A stretch of DNA of 64,000 nt from Mactra quadrangularis (lineage: Eukaryota > Mollusca > Bivalvia > Venerida > Mactridae), in contig CM046301.1 of NCBI GenBank assembly GCA_025267735.1, positions 56,439,872 to 56,503,871 on the forward strand, read 5' to 3'. This document shows positions 28,301-43,300 of this stretch, one piece after another (the stretch's first letter is position 1; each line of letters opens with the position of its first letter). Position numbers and translations under genes: made by a program. The notes under the pieces were generated by a model, which was not told the origin of the DNA, did not search any database, and saw only the letters and a list, made by a program, of their open reading frames with translations.

Positions 28301-31300
28301 GGGTGCAGAGTGTGACTAGTAGATACAGCCATTATATAAAATCGGTTCAACGAATGCTTTAGCAATTAGCCTTTGCCTATACATTCAAACCTGTTCCGAT
28401 ATCGACCAAATTATACCAATACCAATCACCGTTACATATACCAATCACCGTAACATATACCAATTACCGTTACTTTTACCAATCACGGTTACATATACCA
28501 ATTGCCGTTACATATATCAACCACCTTTACTTTTACTAAACACGGTTACATATACCAATTGCCGTTACTTTTACCAGTCACGGTTACATATAATGTAAAT
28601 CACCGTTACATATATCAACCACCTTTACTTTTACCAAACACGGTTACATATACCAATCACGGTTACATATACCAATCACTGTTACATATACCAACCACCT
28701 TTACTTTTTTCAATCACGGTTACATATACCAATCACGGTTACATATACCAATCCCTGTTACATATACCAATCACCTTTACTGATACCAATCACCGTTAAA
28801 TATACCAATTACCGTTACATACACCAATCACCATTATATACACCAATCTCAGTTACTTATACCAATTACCATTACCTTAACCATTCATCCATGGCCATAC
28901 TAAACAAATATACTTCAGCACTATGATACTTGGGATGCGTATAGCTGTAGAATGTGTAGTACAGTAAAACTCGGATATAACATACTCGGTGGCCATAGAA
29001 ATAAGGTATGTTATAACCAAGGTATGTTATATCCATATAGAATAGTAAGTATGTTATATATAAGGATGAAAAACGGGCCGGAAAAAATGGTATGTTGTAA
29101 CCGAGTGTGTGTTATAACCGAGTATGTTATATCCGAGTTTTACTGTACTTAAAGACCCGTACAATTTGAATGCTTCTTTTGTATTTACTGAGATCCACCT
29201 GTTGCGTTCCTGTCTCCATCCGGTATCAGACATGAGAATAGAAATCACAGTTAGAACTATTATTATTTAAGTCCACAAACGATCGACAGAATTTCCGCCA
29301 CAATAAATTGCAAAATTTATCCCACCAAATTCAACGATCGAAGTATAATCCAATGCCTAAAAAATGAAAGATGAACACTATCATAACGGAAAAATGTATG
29401 CTTAATATCTATATCAGGGGAAATTATATCGTAGTTTCCGGCATCACGGACAATAGAACGGCCAATTCTATTTACACGTTTACGCTTCTTTTCTATGACT
29501 TTTGAAGCTGTTTGAGTTCCACGCCAATTCCTCCTTTAAAGGATATCCACACAGATCAAGGTTGCATCTGAAAAGGCCTCTCGAAGGTAAGAAACCTCCG
29601 TAATCATGAAGCCTTTTATTTCTGGGGCTTTTAGAGAGGTCAGATCATTACCCCCTAAATGCAGAATGATGATTTGGAGGAGAAAAAAAGAACCTTAGAT
29701 TCAATCTCTTTGCGCAGGCTTGGCCATCCTAATCCCCTAACTCCGAACCAGCCGATTGTTCCACCATTTATATTCAGATTAGGTTTCTGTGTTTTAATGG
29801 CTTGAATACCTGCCCAAAAGGGGAACGAATCTCCAAAAACCCAAATATCTGAAGAATGAGAAGTAGAATATTGTAAGACAACAACATAATGCACATGAGA
29901 ACCATACCGTATGAGGTGTCAGTCACCAACTGCCTGAATTTAATTAAAGTTAGAATTGAATGTTATTTAAGGTGCCAATGAACATACTGAAGTTGAAAAT
30001 AAAGGTGGTACCCTAATATAGAGTATACAGCTGTCAGATTTCCATCTTCCTAGCTTTATTATAGTTGTAGGGGATATGCCTTGGATGACTAAGTCTGTTG
30101 CCCGCCCTATTCTGAAGCTATTTGGTCTGAATTTGGATTCGAGCGGTACATTATGATTGGCAACGCACTTAAGAAGCACGGATGAGAATTGTGATCTCGT
30201 ACAGGCAATCCATCTCTATGAATAATTAGTGGACGTTGTAAACAAGGTCGCAAAGAGAGAAATTCCACCATTGCAGTCACAGGACAAAACACAGTGGTCT
30301 TCTTTTGGTATCTTAAGGGTCCATGGTGTGCCCGATTGATTTGTTTTAAAATGACGTAATGTTATCAACAAGTGTTCGTTCCTTATAACTAAAACATTTC
30401 TGAGTAAGAGGGTACACTTGAGCATGGAATAAGTTCGCTTATACGCAATAGACCAAAGTAAGATGGCGTAAATGAAGAAGTTTCATAAGGTGTCACTATG
30501 GTTATTTTTGTACTCTTTGTTTCTATATAAAATAGCCAAATTTGAGTGTCTCTGCTGACTTTCTCAAATAGATTGAGAAATAATGATTGGTATCCTGTTA
30601 ATCCTCTACACTAGACCTGCAAAATAAGTCCAATAAAGATAGGTCATGAACAATTCGATTTTTCACCATTTCACATTGTGCACATGTATAGTTGGGAATT
30701 CCCATTCTCAAAGGTCAAAATGGCCGCAGTACACTAAATTCTAAATCTTTCACCGCAAGAAGTAATCCTGTGAGGCTGTTGTAACAAATGTACTTAGCAC
30801 TTAATTCTGATATTTAGCTGACCTCAGGGTTAAGGCGCGACTCGCTGAGAACAACACAGAACCAGAATACACATTTAAGTATGAGATGGTCCCAGCATCA
30901 TAGAAAGTCTGTGTGAGAAGTTTCATAAATGAAATGCTTATAGTTTTGACGAAAAGAAATTTGTAGTTATTCAATATATTTGTCACTATGGTCAATTTTT
31001 GTACTCTTTGTTTCTATATAAAATAGCCAAGTTTGAGTGTCTTCCCAAATAGATTGAGAAATAATGATTGGTATCCTGTTAATCCTCCACACTAAACATT
31101 GTTCAGCTTCGCCAACACGTTGGTGAACGTCTTCAACTATTTCATCCCTTGGTTCTTCGAACCTTACTACCGGAGCGTCAGCTGGTGCCTGTGGAAATAT
31201 CTTAGGCTGGATAGCTCGTCTACGTGGCCGTCTTCCTTGAATTTCATCATTGGCTGCCTGCCTGGCCACCCTACGTGGAAGTCTCCTGTCTCGTAGCATT

Positions 31301-34300
31301 TGTTTGTGTAGCTGGTCTACGTGGCCGAAGAGTAAACGAAGTGAAGTCAGTTGGTCAATAATAGGGACGTGTGAAGACGACGCACGAGGAATTAGTGTTT
31401 AAATATAGCTAAGAGAATAGGTAAACCAATGAAAACGGTTGAAGGCAAAATCATTCGCCCGAAACCTTATCGAGATGAAGTGTACTAAGCTTTTAAACCT
31501 ACATGTTTTGCAAAAATAAATGAAATTATTTAGAAGATCTAAATAATTTGAATTACTAAACTGATCCAGAAAGGCGTTAATGCCTACAATAAATATAATA
31601 TTTCTATGATGAGCATAATTGTATACCGATTATTGCCTTAAACTAAGTGAACATGAACCTGACAAAAGAAGATGACAATACACGAAACACACACATAAAT
31701 ACAATAAGAGAAAATACTGAAACTAAAAAGGAGTGAAAACATACATTAGGAATGGAATCAAAATGAAATTTTAATTAATTTTAATTTCCTTAGAACGTTC
31801 TTTGAATGCTGAGTGAATAAGAGTTCCTTCCTAAAATATAACTGCATTAAAATGTTTAATTTATTTTTTGTTGGGGAAATGCAATAATATTTAGGTAAAT
31901 GTTCTAGTTCGCGACATTTTGGATATATACGAATACATGTACTAATTGATATTCATTTTTACTTTGACTTTGATTGCATTTTTACATAATTATAAAAGTA
32001 TGATCATTACTGTTTTCTTTTCTAAATTTCTTAATATTCAATTTATGGGATGTACACCTTAATCGTATCAAAGCTAACCTATGTTTATCATTACGAATTC
32101 AATCAAGATAGTTTTCATATGCAAAAACAGTTTTAAAAACATTGTAAGTTAAAAACTTATTTGAATTAATATTTTAAAGTGACAATTTTGCAAGTATTGA
32201 TCTTTAATTCTTTCACACATTATTCTAATTGCATTATTATTGATGTTTACCCCATACATAGTTAAGATCCAATTTGCATAGAAAAAAAATAAAAGCCCAA
32301 GATGTTGTTTTAGGTATGTCTCCGTTATCATGCATTTGATTTTCGTATTCTTTATATATTAACGATTCTTAATTATTTACTATTTAACCTCAGTATCTAA
32401 TATTACATGTTTTTTTTATTTTACGAAGGACTAAACATGGTAATGTATTAACACACTATAGACGGTACAATTAAGAGTCTGCATTTGAACTCCAAGTAAA
32501 GGATTCGTTTTAACATTTTTAGATGAACCCTTTCGATGTCAGCAGCACTATGAAACCCCCACAATGCAGACGCATACTTCACAAAGGAGCGACCATTGAG
32601 TCAAAAAGTTTCAGTTTCTCACTTATTTTAATTGGTATTACCTCATAGAATATTGTAAAGAAGAGGTGTTTTCATAGCTTTATGTAATAATAATTTTTCC
32701 TTTAATAAAATATTGATAATTTTATATCTAGTACCTGATAACTGTTTGTAGTTACTTTGAAATCAAATAAGAAGTCTATAATTATATTATTTTTTCTTTA
32801 TATTCAGGAATAGTGGATATAGCCTATACACTGAACACTTTTCGAATGCACAAATGCGGAAAGAATACTACTGCATTCAAACGGTTTGTTAATGTTTTTA
32901 TTCAGTGAACAATTAGAAAATGAAGTTTCAAAGAGTTTCAAAATGCTAAAAAATTAATGAAAGAAAATAGTTTTGAATATAAATATGTATAACATTTAAA
33001 TTAAGACAATAATCTGTTGTAGCAATATGCACTAGTAAACTGTAGTAAGATAGTTGTATATAGATGTATGTTTTTTCCTTTTAGTTCACACAGACTTGCA
33101 AGTTTGCGGTTCAGGAAAAGCTTAAAGCAAGCAAACACATTGACAAAAAATGTGAATGTGTAGCCTTAACATTAAACGAACCACACAGTAAAGAAACTGG
33201 GTAAGAAATAAACTTTGAGTTCACATAACCTTATTTCTGGTTGCGGCCCAACTGTAGTAGCAGAAATGCGGTTTCGAATCCGGCGTTACCAGATCGAGTT
33301 CCGATTGCGTAAGGTAAAGCATTTTCATAATAAATATGTAGGTATTATTCTTTTTTTGCTTTGAGGAAGATGTTCACTCATACGTATTTGAGAACTAGTT
33401 AAAGCAGTTAAAGCATTTGCTGCACATCATGTAATAAACTGACCCGTTTAGATACGGTTAAACATAGTTTCCATTCATTGCATAGGTCCTTTTCTAAAAT
33501 ATTTGTGTTTTGAAGTAAAATTTATATTATTATCTGTAGATTATGGCACTCATTGAATATATATATATAGGATATTTGTTTACATCATTGTAATATCGAT
33601 TTTTATTTCACGAGTGAGCTAAGGAAGCAATATTTTAACGAGTAGCGTAGCCACGAGTATAAGATATTATATCATTAGCTCACGAGTGAATAATTAAATC
33701 TTACACCGATATAAACAAATTTTCTGTTTATTATAAGCTTCAAACTGGCTTTATTTATTGTTTAAGTCTGATGTGTCATCAGAAAGAAGCATCTATATAG
33801 TGAACAATAACAAATTTATTTTCATTGTTTCAAAACAGTGGAATATCGATTTTTATTTCACCGATACATCCCGGTATTCAACTAGGAAAGCTTATAATAA
33901 AATGTACATTTATACTGAAATATGGGCTGTTTGATTCGCAATGTCTGATATCGTTTCAGTGTATGTGCGCGTCTGTCACACGATGTGTGAACATATATAC
34001 TAGCCATAAATTAATTGTGAACTTTTAAATGTTTTTTTCCAAACACCCTAAACTCCTTAAATGTACTAGTTCACAGATTGGATAGGGTTTTCTATAATTT
34101 CAAAATACAATTCAGTGTCTGTAATTGTGTCAAAAATTGAGTCTTATTATTTTAAGACAAACTGACGTAAATGTTGCAAGGAATATACAAAACAAGTCAC
34201 AAACATGCACTTAAAATGTCTATACCGTGACATACGGGGTATATTTTTATTTCATGAAACACCATCATTTGTAGATATATGTCAATTTCCACTAAAATGT

Positions 34301-37300
34301 CATTATCAGAACACTACTTTCCTGCTTCCAAAAATATTTACATACCTTTAACTTGTCATTTTCCTCTCAGTCTAAAGTGGGGGTCAACCAATATGCAATA
34401 AATGATGCTACGGTTAGATTGAATAAAATATGTGCATGCACATTACTACTATTATATATTGCCCTTGAGAGATTAAATATTGCCACTTGGGAGATATTTA
34501 TTTTCCAATTACGGAGGTATTCTGCCCATTTCCTGGTTAAAGAAAAATATCGTACGGTAAGTATATTTTGTGGTAAGTTCACTAAAGCGACATTAGTAAC
34601 ACAGGCCATTTTCTGCATATGATAGACTGTGTATTTATATTTGATCATGTGTGATCATCAACATCAAAGTCAGGTATGCACTCTTATAAGAATGCTGCCA
34701 ACATACTGGAGGACCTGGATTCAGAGTTTGTTATGTTCTTCAAAACTAAGAAAAGAAACTATTTGAAGTAAGGCACATCTCTATAATTTCAGTTTCGTAC
34801 ATGCTTGTAACAACACAACTATTTTGGTTGAAAATGATTTAATGCATGTGACATATGAATTAGTTGAATTAGAAGAAAACAATAAAACGCTCCTTAAAAA
34901 GAAATTCAACATCGATAAAGACATTACAATACAAATAGGTCCAGTGATATGTGAGAAAGGTTTGTGACATTTTGTAATGTGTTCAAACAATTTAATAAAG
35001 TTGTTGTATTACTCTAAAAAATAACTGCTGTTAATTATTGTATTTGCTTTGTTCATTTAAAATCCAGCTATGTTATTCGGCATATTGATAAACTTTGAGT
35101 TTCATACATAGACGGCAAATTGTTCAATCAGCACTCGGTATATTGATGTCTTGATCTGTAAAACTAAAATTTACTAAATGTGTTGATTCTGTAGTTTATT
35201 AGAAAATAAATCAAATGCAGTTTGTTTTCCACTTAATCAAATTCAGATTAACTTGTAATTTCAGCTGTTCGAACTACTATATTAATGTTTTACATGTGCA
35301 TTTATCATTGCCCATAGCCCTGCTATTTCCAAATTATGTTTTATGTGTGTATTTGTACACACATGTGCATAATTTTTATTTATTCCTCAGAGATCTTTAA
35401 AGAAAGGCAATTGTTACCATGTGGAGAAACGGGTGCTACCTACAATATATCTAGACGCTGTATGTATGATACAGACAGTGAAGGACGCCTACTAAGCTGT
35501 AGATATGGTGAACATCTTAATGATTGTGGTAATTTCTTTTCCCTCTTCCTCAAGGTTTGAACAGCAACAAAAGCGATTTAATTTTAGGTGTATTTGATCC
35601 TACGGTTCTCAAATATATCGAGTTGCACTTTTTATAGCAATTCGCGCAATTGTTGATCGACCTTGAAACAAGTGCGTGCCTTGCAACTGATATTTATTTT
35701 CCCAATTTCTAAGCGACATATAGTTCTGCCATTGTGTTTCGGTAAGTGGTTTTACGGATATGAATTATACTTTGAGGTTGTAATGATACACCAATTGAAT
35801 AGGAAATAGATATTCTTTACCAGAATGTATGGGAATGGCACCATACCATAAATGGACATTTCTAATAAACGTTTATTTTATCCGAATAAAAATTCTTTTT
35901 TCAACGTACAATATAACGACACGTTTACGACCTTATACCAAGCTACGATGGCGTGGTGTAATTGCGGTAAATTTATGAAAATATTGTATCGCAGCGATAT
36001 ACAATATCAGAAAATTGACCATAACAACAATGCATTTTTACTCAATTCAAGTCATTCTGATGAATACAGTTCAAATTATGTTTCGAGAAATGTGTTTAAC
36101 CTTTAAAACTAGCGTAAGCATGACCATGAGAACATTGTTGCACGCTCAGGACTCAATTTATGTACAAAACAAATGACCAATGCAATAGCAGAACATGGAA
36201 ACTAAGTTTGACCGAGACTAATCTAAGAAAAAGCAGATGATAAGTTCAAGCGGGTAATGAGAATGACTTAACAACACTTAATTGACGCATCGTTTTTGCA
36301 TTGATTATCTTGACATGTTCTAATATACATTTACAGTACATAGTTGATACAAACATATCACTTTGTTTGCCTTTATGGATCTGTCAAGTTTCAATGGACA
36401 CAACCGTCTTTTTGTGTATTAGATACTTTCATTAGATACCTATTTATATTTTGTAATAGTATGTCTTTTGTGATCTACTTATATGCCACTCGAGAAATAT
36501 GTTTTCATAGCCCACTCGATGAAATAAAAAAGATCTTACACCGAAGCTGACGAATATTCTGTCTGTTTTTTTCATACTTAGTTTTGTATTAGTGTTAAAT
36601 TACACTAATTGTAACATAACGCTATTTCTTCTCTAAGATGACGTCATTTATCTTTTAAGATGACATCATTAACGATGAAAAAAGGACTATATTCAATACA
36701 ATGAAAATTTAAATTCATATTTTTATCGTATAACTTCATCGAATGACGCGACGTTTCACCCTAAAGCATACATTTTTATATGAACACATTGTTAATATAG
36801 ACACTTGATTATTTTCAGGTAATTTCTCTTGTCCAAATGACACATTAAAGTGTCCTGGAAGTTACTGCATTCCAATAAATTTTGTGTGTGATGGAATTAA
36901 TCAATGCCCAGGTGGAGACGATGAATTTGGTTGTGGTAACGAAAATATTAAAATAAGATATAACAAAAACAAAGATATCCTAATTTACTATTTCTACAAA
37001 ATTACTCAAATCTACTATGTGCTAAGAAGTAGGAACTTCTGATCGGGTTCAATTCGTGTTGCAATTCGTGTTATAATTGTTGTTTTCAAGCAAAGCTTAT
37101 GAAGCAGTTTCGAGATTTTATTAATAACACAATGATTTCACTGTATTTTTTTCATGTGTAAACATCAAGCACATCGTTTTATTGAACATAAACCTGTTTG
37201 TATTTTTTGAAGAAATATTTGATTGAACTGATTTTTTGTATCAATTATGTGCTTTAGCGTGTGTATAATTGAAAATAGATAATGATATAATGTATTTATT

Positions 37301-40300
37301 ACGACACTTTGATTTCTTTGATGATGTGATACCTTAAAAGTAAAATTTCTTTTTAGGTTGCAATAATGATGATCTTGAGGTTATATTTCTTCTTTCGTTC
37401 GAAGAGTTTCAACAACATCATAAGAAACTGAAGAGAATAGCACATCAATTCAATGGTCGAGGATCTATAATTCGATTCCTTTACTATGAAACATCAACTA
37501 TTAATGAACTTCCATTCGACCATCAGATGCTTTATATCTCTGATATAGAGATTGACGAGAAGGATTTAGTTAGTATTGAATATGAATGTGAATATAGCAT
37601 TCTGGCCAGTGAATTTGTTAATCGGATTAAGTTTACGAAAGAAAACACACGAGGTATAATTTTCTTTCAGAATGGAACTAAATCAGCCATCACTGCTAGA
37701 CACATCTTTCAGAATACCTTGCTTACTGACTACGATTTATACAGAATTATTTTCAGCTCACTGAATAATACTGATAAATTAGAATTTAATCACGTTACAG
37801 ACATCAAGGTACACAATCTTGATATTGTAACATCAGTAGCAAGCAAAATGTTCCCAACTCTTTGCAAAGGTAAATTAACAGTTTGATAATACGCTTACAG
37901 TTTTTGTATTTTCGAATAATGTCAACAGTAATAAATAGATTATACACTATATACAATAGGTTGCATGTATAAACAAATCAATGAATCAACCTAAGCAGTC
38001 TGGTCCTGCTGTGGTAGCAATCTGATATTTTTAATATTAAAACAAGAAACGTTGATTTATTTGTAAATGTATATAATATTTAGTTATTGACTTTTTTGTC
38101 TATGTCGATTCGTTTTTAAAGGACTTTCCGAAATCAGATATTAATGTCAAGTAAAAACTAAACTGCATTTTATAATATATATACGAGCTGAATCAGATTC
38201 ATTGTCTTTGCTATATCCTTGTACATTTGGTTATTTATACGTTTTCTATCAACACGTGTAGTCTTTAACACTGTTTATGTACAGCCTACAATTTGGGTGC
38301 AAAGAAATGTTACCACCTCGCAGGTTTCCATACACCGCTGAGTGTAATGAATTGCAATCGCTTGCTCAAGGAAGTTAGCAAGCCCTGGTGAGGTTTAAAC
38401 CTGGTACATCTTGACCTCTTAGTACGTGCTCTACCTTTGGGCTACTTCTATTTTGTGGCAGGTGCAAAAGGCGCATATTGAAAAGTTTACTGCTATAGAA
38501 CAATGTATACTTATCAAACATAATTAATGTGGCTTACTATTTGGTAAAATACACATAATACTCATACAGATAAATGTCGGATGTTTGATCTGGTTTTCAT
38601 GTTTTAAATACTTGTTTTCGTGTTTTCAGATTCATTGACTACCGTGTGTCCAGGTTATTATCACTGTTCTTCATCATCAATGTGTATTGAGCATAAGAAA
38701 CTCTGTGATGGTCACGCCCATTGCCCATTTTCTGACGATGAAATGTTTTGTGACTACGAGTGTCCAACAAATTGTTCTTGCATTGGTTACAGTGTAGATT
38801 GCAGCGAAACTTTATTCAAAAACATTACTGATATCGATTTATTTGACAAAAGATTACGAGTTCTTGATATGCATTCGAGTCGAAGCATAGGTTTTTTGTT
38901 CAACGATTACGATAACTTTAGGTTAGAATTTCCTTTTCTGATCAATCTGAATTTATCGGATTGTGACATCAAAACACTGCTATCTAGACAATTTAGACTC
39001 ATGCCAAATTTACGAAGTTTGGATTTAAGTCACAATAAGCTAGTTTCTATCCCTGATAGAGCTTTTCATGGTCTTAGAAAACTTGTTCATCTCACCTTAC
39101 TCGATAATGAAGGTTTCATAACATTTGAATCTAATGCTTTTAATGGGCTTGCTAGCCTGAAAGTGTTTTCATTAATCGACTCCGAAATTGGTGTCATATC
39201 TAAAGATGCATTTTCTGGTCTCCAATTGGACAAATTAGAAATTAGTGAAAGTTACATTCATGAAGTAATCGGTAATGCATTTAGTGGTCTCTCTGTTCAT
39301 AGAATTAAATTTGAATCAAACGAAATTATTAGTTATGATGAAGACATTTTCGAAGGAATTTTGGACTTAGAATCACTACATACATCAGCTTACAAGTATT
39401 GTTGTGTTCGTCCAGATTACTTACCGGAAAAGAATTGCTTACCAGAAAAAGATGAGTTTTCATCTTGTGCTGATTTAATGAGAAATGCGACATTGCGGGT
39501 CATGCTCTGGATAATGGGTATATGTGCTTTATTGGGTAATATATTGGCAATAGTTTACAGGATTGTATACGATAGAGAACGGTTGAAGCTTGGGTATGGG
39601 ATATTTGTTACTAATCTGGCAGTATCAGATTTGTTTATGGGTGTTTACCTTCTTATCATTGCTATTGCTGACACATCTTACCGGAACAAGTAAGTGCAAC
39701 CCAAATACATGTATACTTAGTCAAGTGTTTGTTGATGAAATTTGAATATTGCTGATTTCACTATAATCTAGTATTTAATGATAAGATCTGCTTTTTTGTT
39801 TTGTTTTTAATTTAAATGCAGGTTAATGGAAGCATTAGCACTCACATTTAGTGATATGGCCTCGTAAAGTCCTACTTTTTTCATTGTTTATATAGTGCGT
39901 AAAGTTTATCCCCGATCTGACTTTTACATTTGCACTTAATGGTTAGAAGAAAATCCGCTCCACGCATATTCTACACTTTAGCAAGTAACCTATTCAAAAT
40001 GAGATATAAATTTACAGCGATTGTAAATTGAAGTATGTTTACGCCCGGCTAGCTCAGTTGGTTGCACGCAACTCTACTATTCGAGGAGTCGTGGGTTCGA
40101 TTTCCGGACGAGACATACTTTCGTGGAGCTTGGTCCAACTATTTCTGCCGATATTCTCCATCCTACCAAATGGTTCTTAATCATGTAAGACAGTTGTCAT
40201 TCATTGACGAAAGTAGTAGTAGGTTAACAGTTAAATCTAAGCCTTTTCAGTAACAGTGAGTAGGTTGGCTGAACGCCGTTATATGACCTATACAATGTGT

Positions 40301-43300
40301 TGCTACGGCGATAAACCAAACAAAAGCAAACAAATGTTAAATTTCTACACACAATCTTTTAGATACGGTGTAATCGAGAATTTATAGTACAATCGTATTC
40401 AGTGTTATGATTATTCTTGCACAAAGGTCAGGTCGGGGCAAACTTTATGCACTTTATATATCACTAACTCGATAATTAAAACATGAATATTAACAAGGGT
40501 CAGAAAAAAAACACAAAAAAAAACTGTAAAGCAAAGAAATACATGTATATTTTCTACAAACTTTGTGCTTTGCAAATGTTGTCCAAGAATGGATTAACCC
40601 TTATTATGCTATATACCTTACTACTGATAAGCCCACCCACTGCTGAATTAATTGAACTTATATTGACCAGAGGACGCCCTGGTGAAATGTGTTGTGTTTT
40701 ATGCTTTTAATTATCTTTTATTTCGAATTGATCTTAACATAACCTATACTTTTTGAAAAGTACTTAGAATACAGAACAACATGAATATATAATTTGTATT
40801 GATTTTTGTCATCTAACTATCTGTTTAAAGTCTTCCAATTGACACAAAAGAAACGAAAATACGGGGCAATATTTAAAAGTTTGCAATACTCTGGCTGTTA
40901 TAATCATTTCATGTATATTGATTGTATTTTAAAACGGGAAATAAATAGCATAATAAAACCATGCATAGCATTAATGTTAATTGGGTAACTAGAATATCAA
41001 ACTTACATATTCGTTGGCCGATGGTTCGCATTATTTCTGTATGTATTGAATGTTCACAGTATTCCAATTTTATTTACACAACTAAGAATTGAATTATAAA
41101 CACTGTTATGTATACAGCATATATACACGCATGTTCACGGTAACACTTATGAATTATAAAACTTGAAAACATAACGATGACACCAATAGATATCATTATT
41201 ATAGAAATCAATCACCAACAAACCTATAATATGTGAAAACGCGTTTCATATACATTTTAATGTCTACTTTCGTTTTTTCTACTTTTGCTTTCGGAGCTTG
41301 CGGACATACGGTGTAAACAAATAAATTACCGATATTAAGTATAAGTAAATTTATAAAAAAGCAATTAAAAATATTTATGTTTTTTGTACAAAACAATTAA
41401 AATCTTTGAATAATTCCTCTGAAACATTGTCTAGCGAAAATCATTTTTTGCATAAGCCGCCATTATTATTGTTGTGAAAACTTAGTGAGAAATATTGTTT
41501 GTTTTTCGCTCGTGAGGCTGGATTAAATTTCTACTGGACAATATTTAAATGAATAACATCATCAACTTGATGATTTAGGCCTTTGATAAAATTAATTTTG
41601 TACAAATATCGATCTATTTTAAGCATAATAAGAGGATAATAAAAGGGTGTAATTTGGTAACATATGTATCGCGACTGTAGGTCGCGCTCAGCATTGGGAA
41701 AACGATAAGATCATCGCGACCTGTGGTCGCGTATAGCATGATAAGGGTTAACATAATCGACAATGTTATATGTTATTGTCGGCACATTTTTAAAGTTTGA
41801 TTTGATAATAATAATACTTATAATTCTAGAACAGAATAGTGGGATTAAAACTTCATCTTGATATACAAAAGTTCGTTTTCAATTATGTCTGGTAAATTCA
41901 AATCAATGTTTGTTAATTATTTTCAAGTCAAGTGTATCATGTCCCATATGTTTTTAACTAATTAAACGCCTTGTCAACACAATTATTATTATTTTACGGT
42001 AGTCTGGTATCTAATCAAAAATCCGACGATCCTTTTCCATAACCAGTACTCATTTACCCTTCCATACGGTTTTGTCCTTTATTACTTAATATATTAAACA
42101 GCTTTACAGATTGTCAACTGAGACCGCCTTCATCACTAATACAAACGTTATGGCTATTGTCATATTTTGATAAAGTTTGGTTGATGTGGTTTATTATTTA
42201 TTTATATTTACTTATAACTTTATCAACAGTTTCTGTTAACTTTCTTTTCTTCATACAAATGAGTTTTGTAAAACATGAGACTAATTTAGGATATTGACAA
42301 ACTTTTCATTCATAATCTGGAATACCTGTTGCACAGAAAATGTCATAGTGGTAAGTACCAATGTCACTTGGACATTTAAATCTGATTGCTATAATTTCAG
42401 ATACATATTCATGGATGGGTACTGGAGAAACAGTGTGTGGTGTACGTGTGCAGGAGTTCTATCAACGCTGTCCTCAGAAGCTAGTGTCCTTTTTCTCTGC
42501 CTGGTTACACTGGATCGTGTTATTGTAATTAAGAGTCCGTTTAGCACATTACGATTCACTACGAGAAAAGCAATAGTTGCTGCAACACTGGCCTGGGTTG
42601 TAGCTATTGCCATATCATTGGCACCATTACTTGCAGTGGATTATTTTGAAAATGTATTTTACTCTAAGTCTGGTGTTTGTGTAGCATTACCACTCACTCG
42701 TGACCGGCCACCTGGTTGGTTGTATTCTGTTATCGTGTTTATTGGTGTCAATTTTGTCACATTCATTTTAATTGCCATTGGTCAGCTGTCGATCTATCTA
42801 GAAATCAAAAAAGTTTCGTCTAAGGTTTCTCGAAAGCACAAAGTAAAGTCAAAAACAAGCAGACGTAAGGAACTTGTTATTGCCAGAAATCTGTTATTGG
42901 TTGTAGCGACGGACTTCCTGTGTTGGTTTCCTGTTGGTTGTATGGGTAAGTGTTTTAATTCATTTTCGTACAAAGAAGTCAATGTCTGATTGCTGACAGA
43001 ACGTGTAAAACTTTAAGTCGTTTTATTATCATTATTATCAAAGATTGACCCAGAATTTTCCATAAGAACACTGATGTTCAGAAATGTTGACCATTAATAG
43101 ATTACAAGCAAACAATGAAGTAATAATAAGTTATTAGGTGGCAAGCAAGCTTGTCTTATAACCTAAGCTAATTTGAGTGATTAAATCTTGCTTATCTTCT
43201 ATTGTTTTTCAGGCATGATGGCAATGGCAGATTATGCTATTCCCGGTGAAATATATGCTTGGGTGGCTGTGTTTATTCTACCTGTAAACTCTGCTCTTAA

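Noticed and set aside
28502..28783. Repetitive open frame ([13 protein letters not shown])
   Set aside because: Translation of the 18-19-bp minisatellite, not a gene.
34360..34622. Exon after tttcctctcag at 34370 in the receptor
   Set aside because: In the phase required by exon 14 it meets a stop after nine codons, and exon 14 already joins exon 15 in frame.
34674..34763. Possible exon encoding an [13 protein letters not shown] helix between exons 14 and 15
   Set aside because: It has AG/GT borders, but its open frame needs a phase-1 entry while the upstream exon ends in phase 2.
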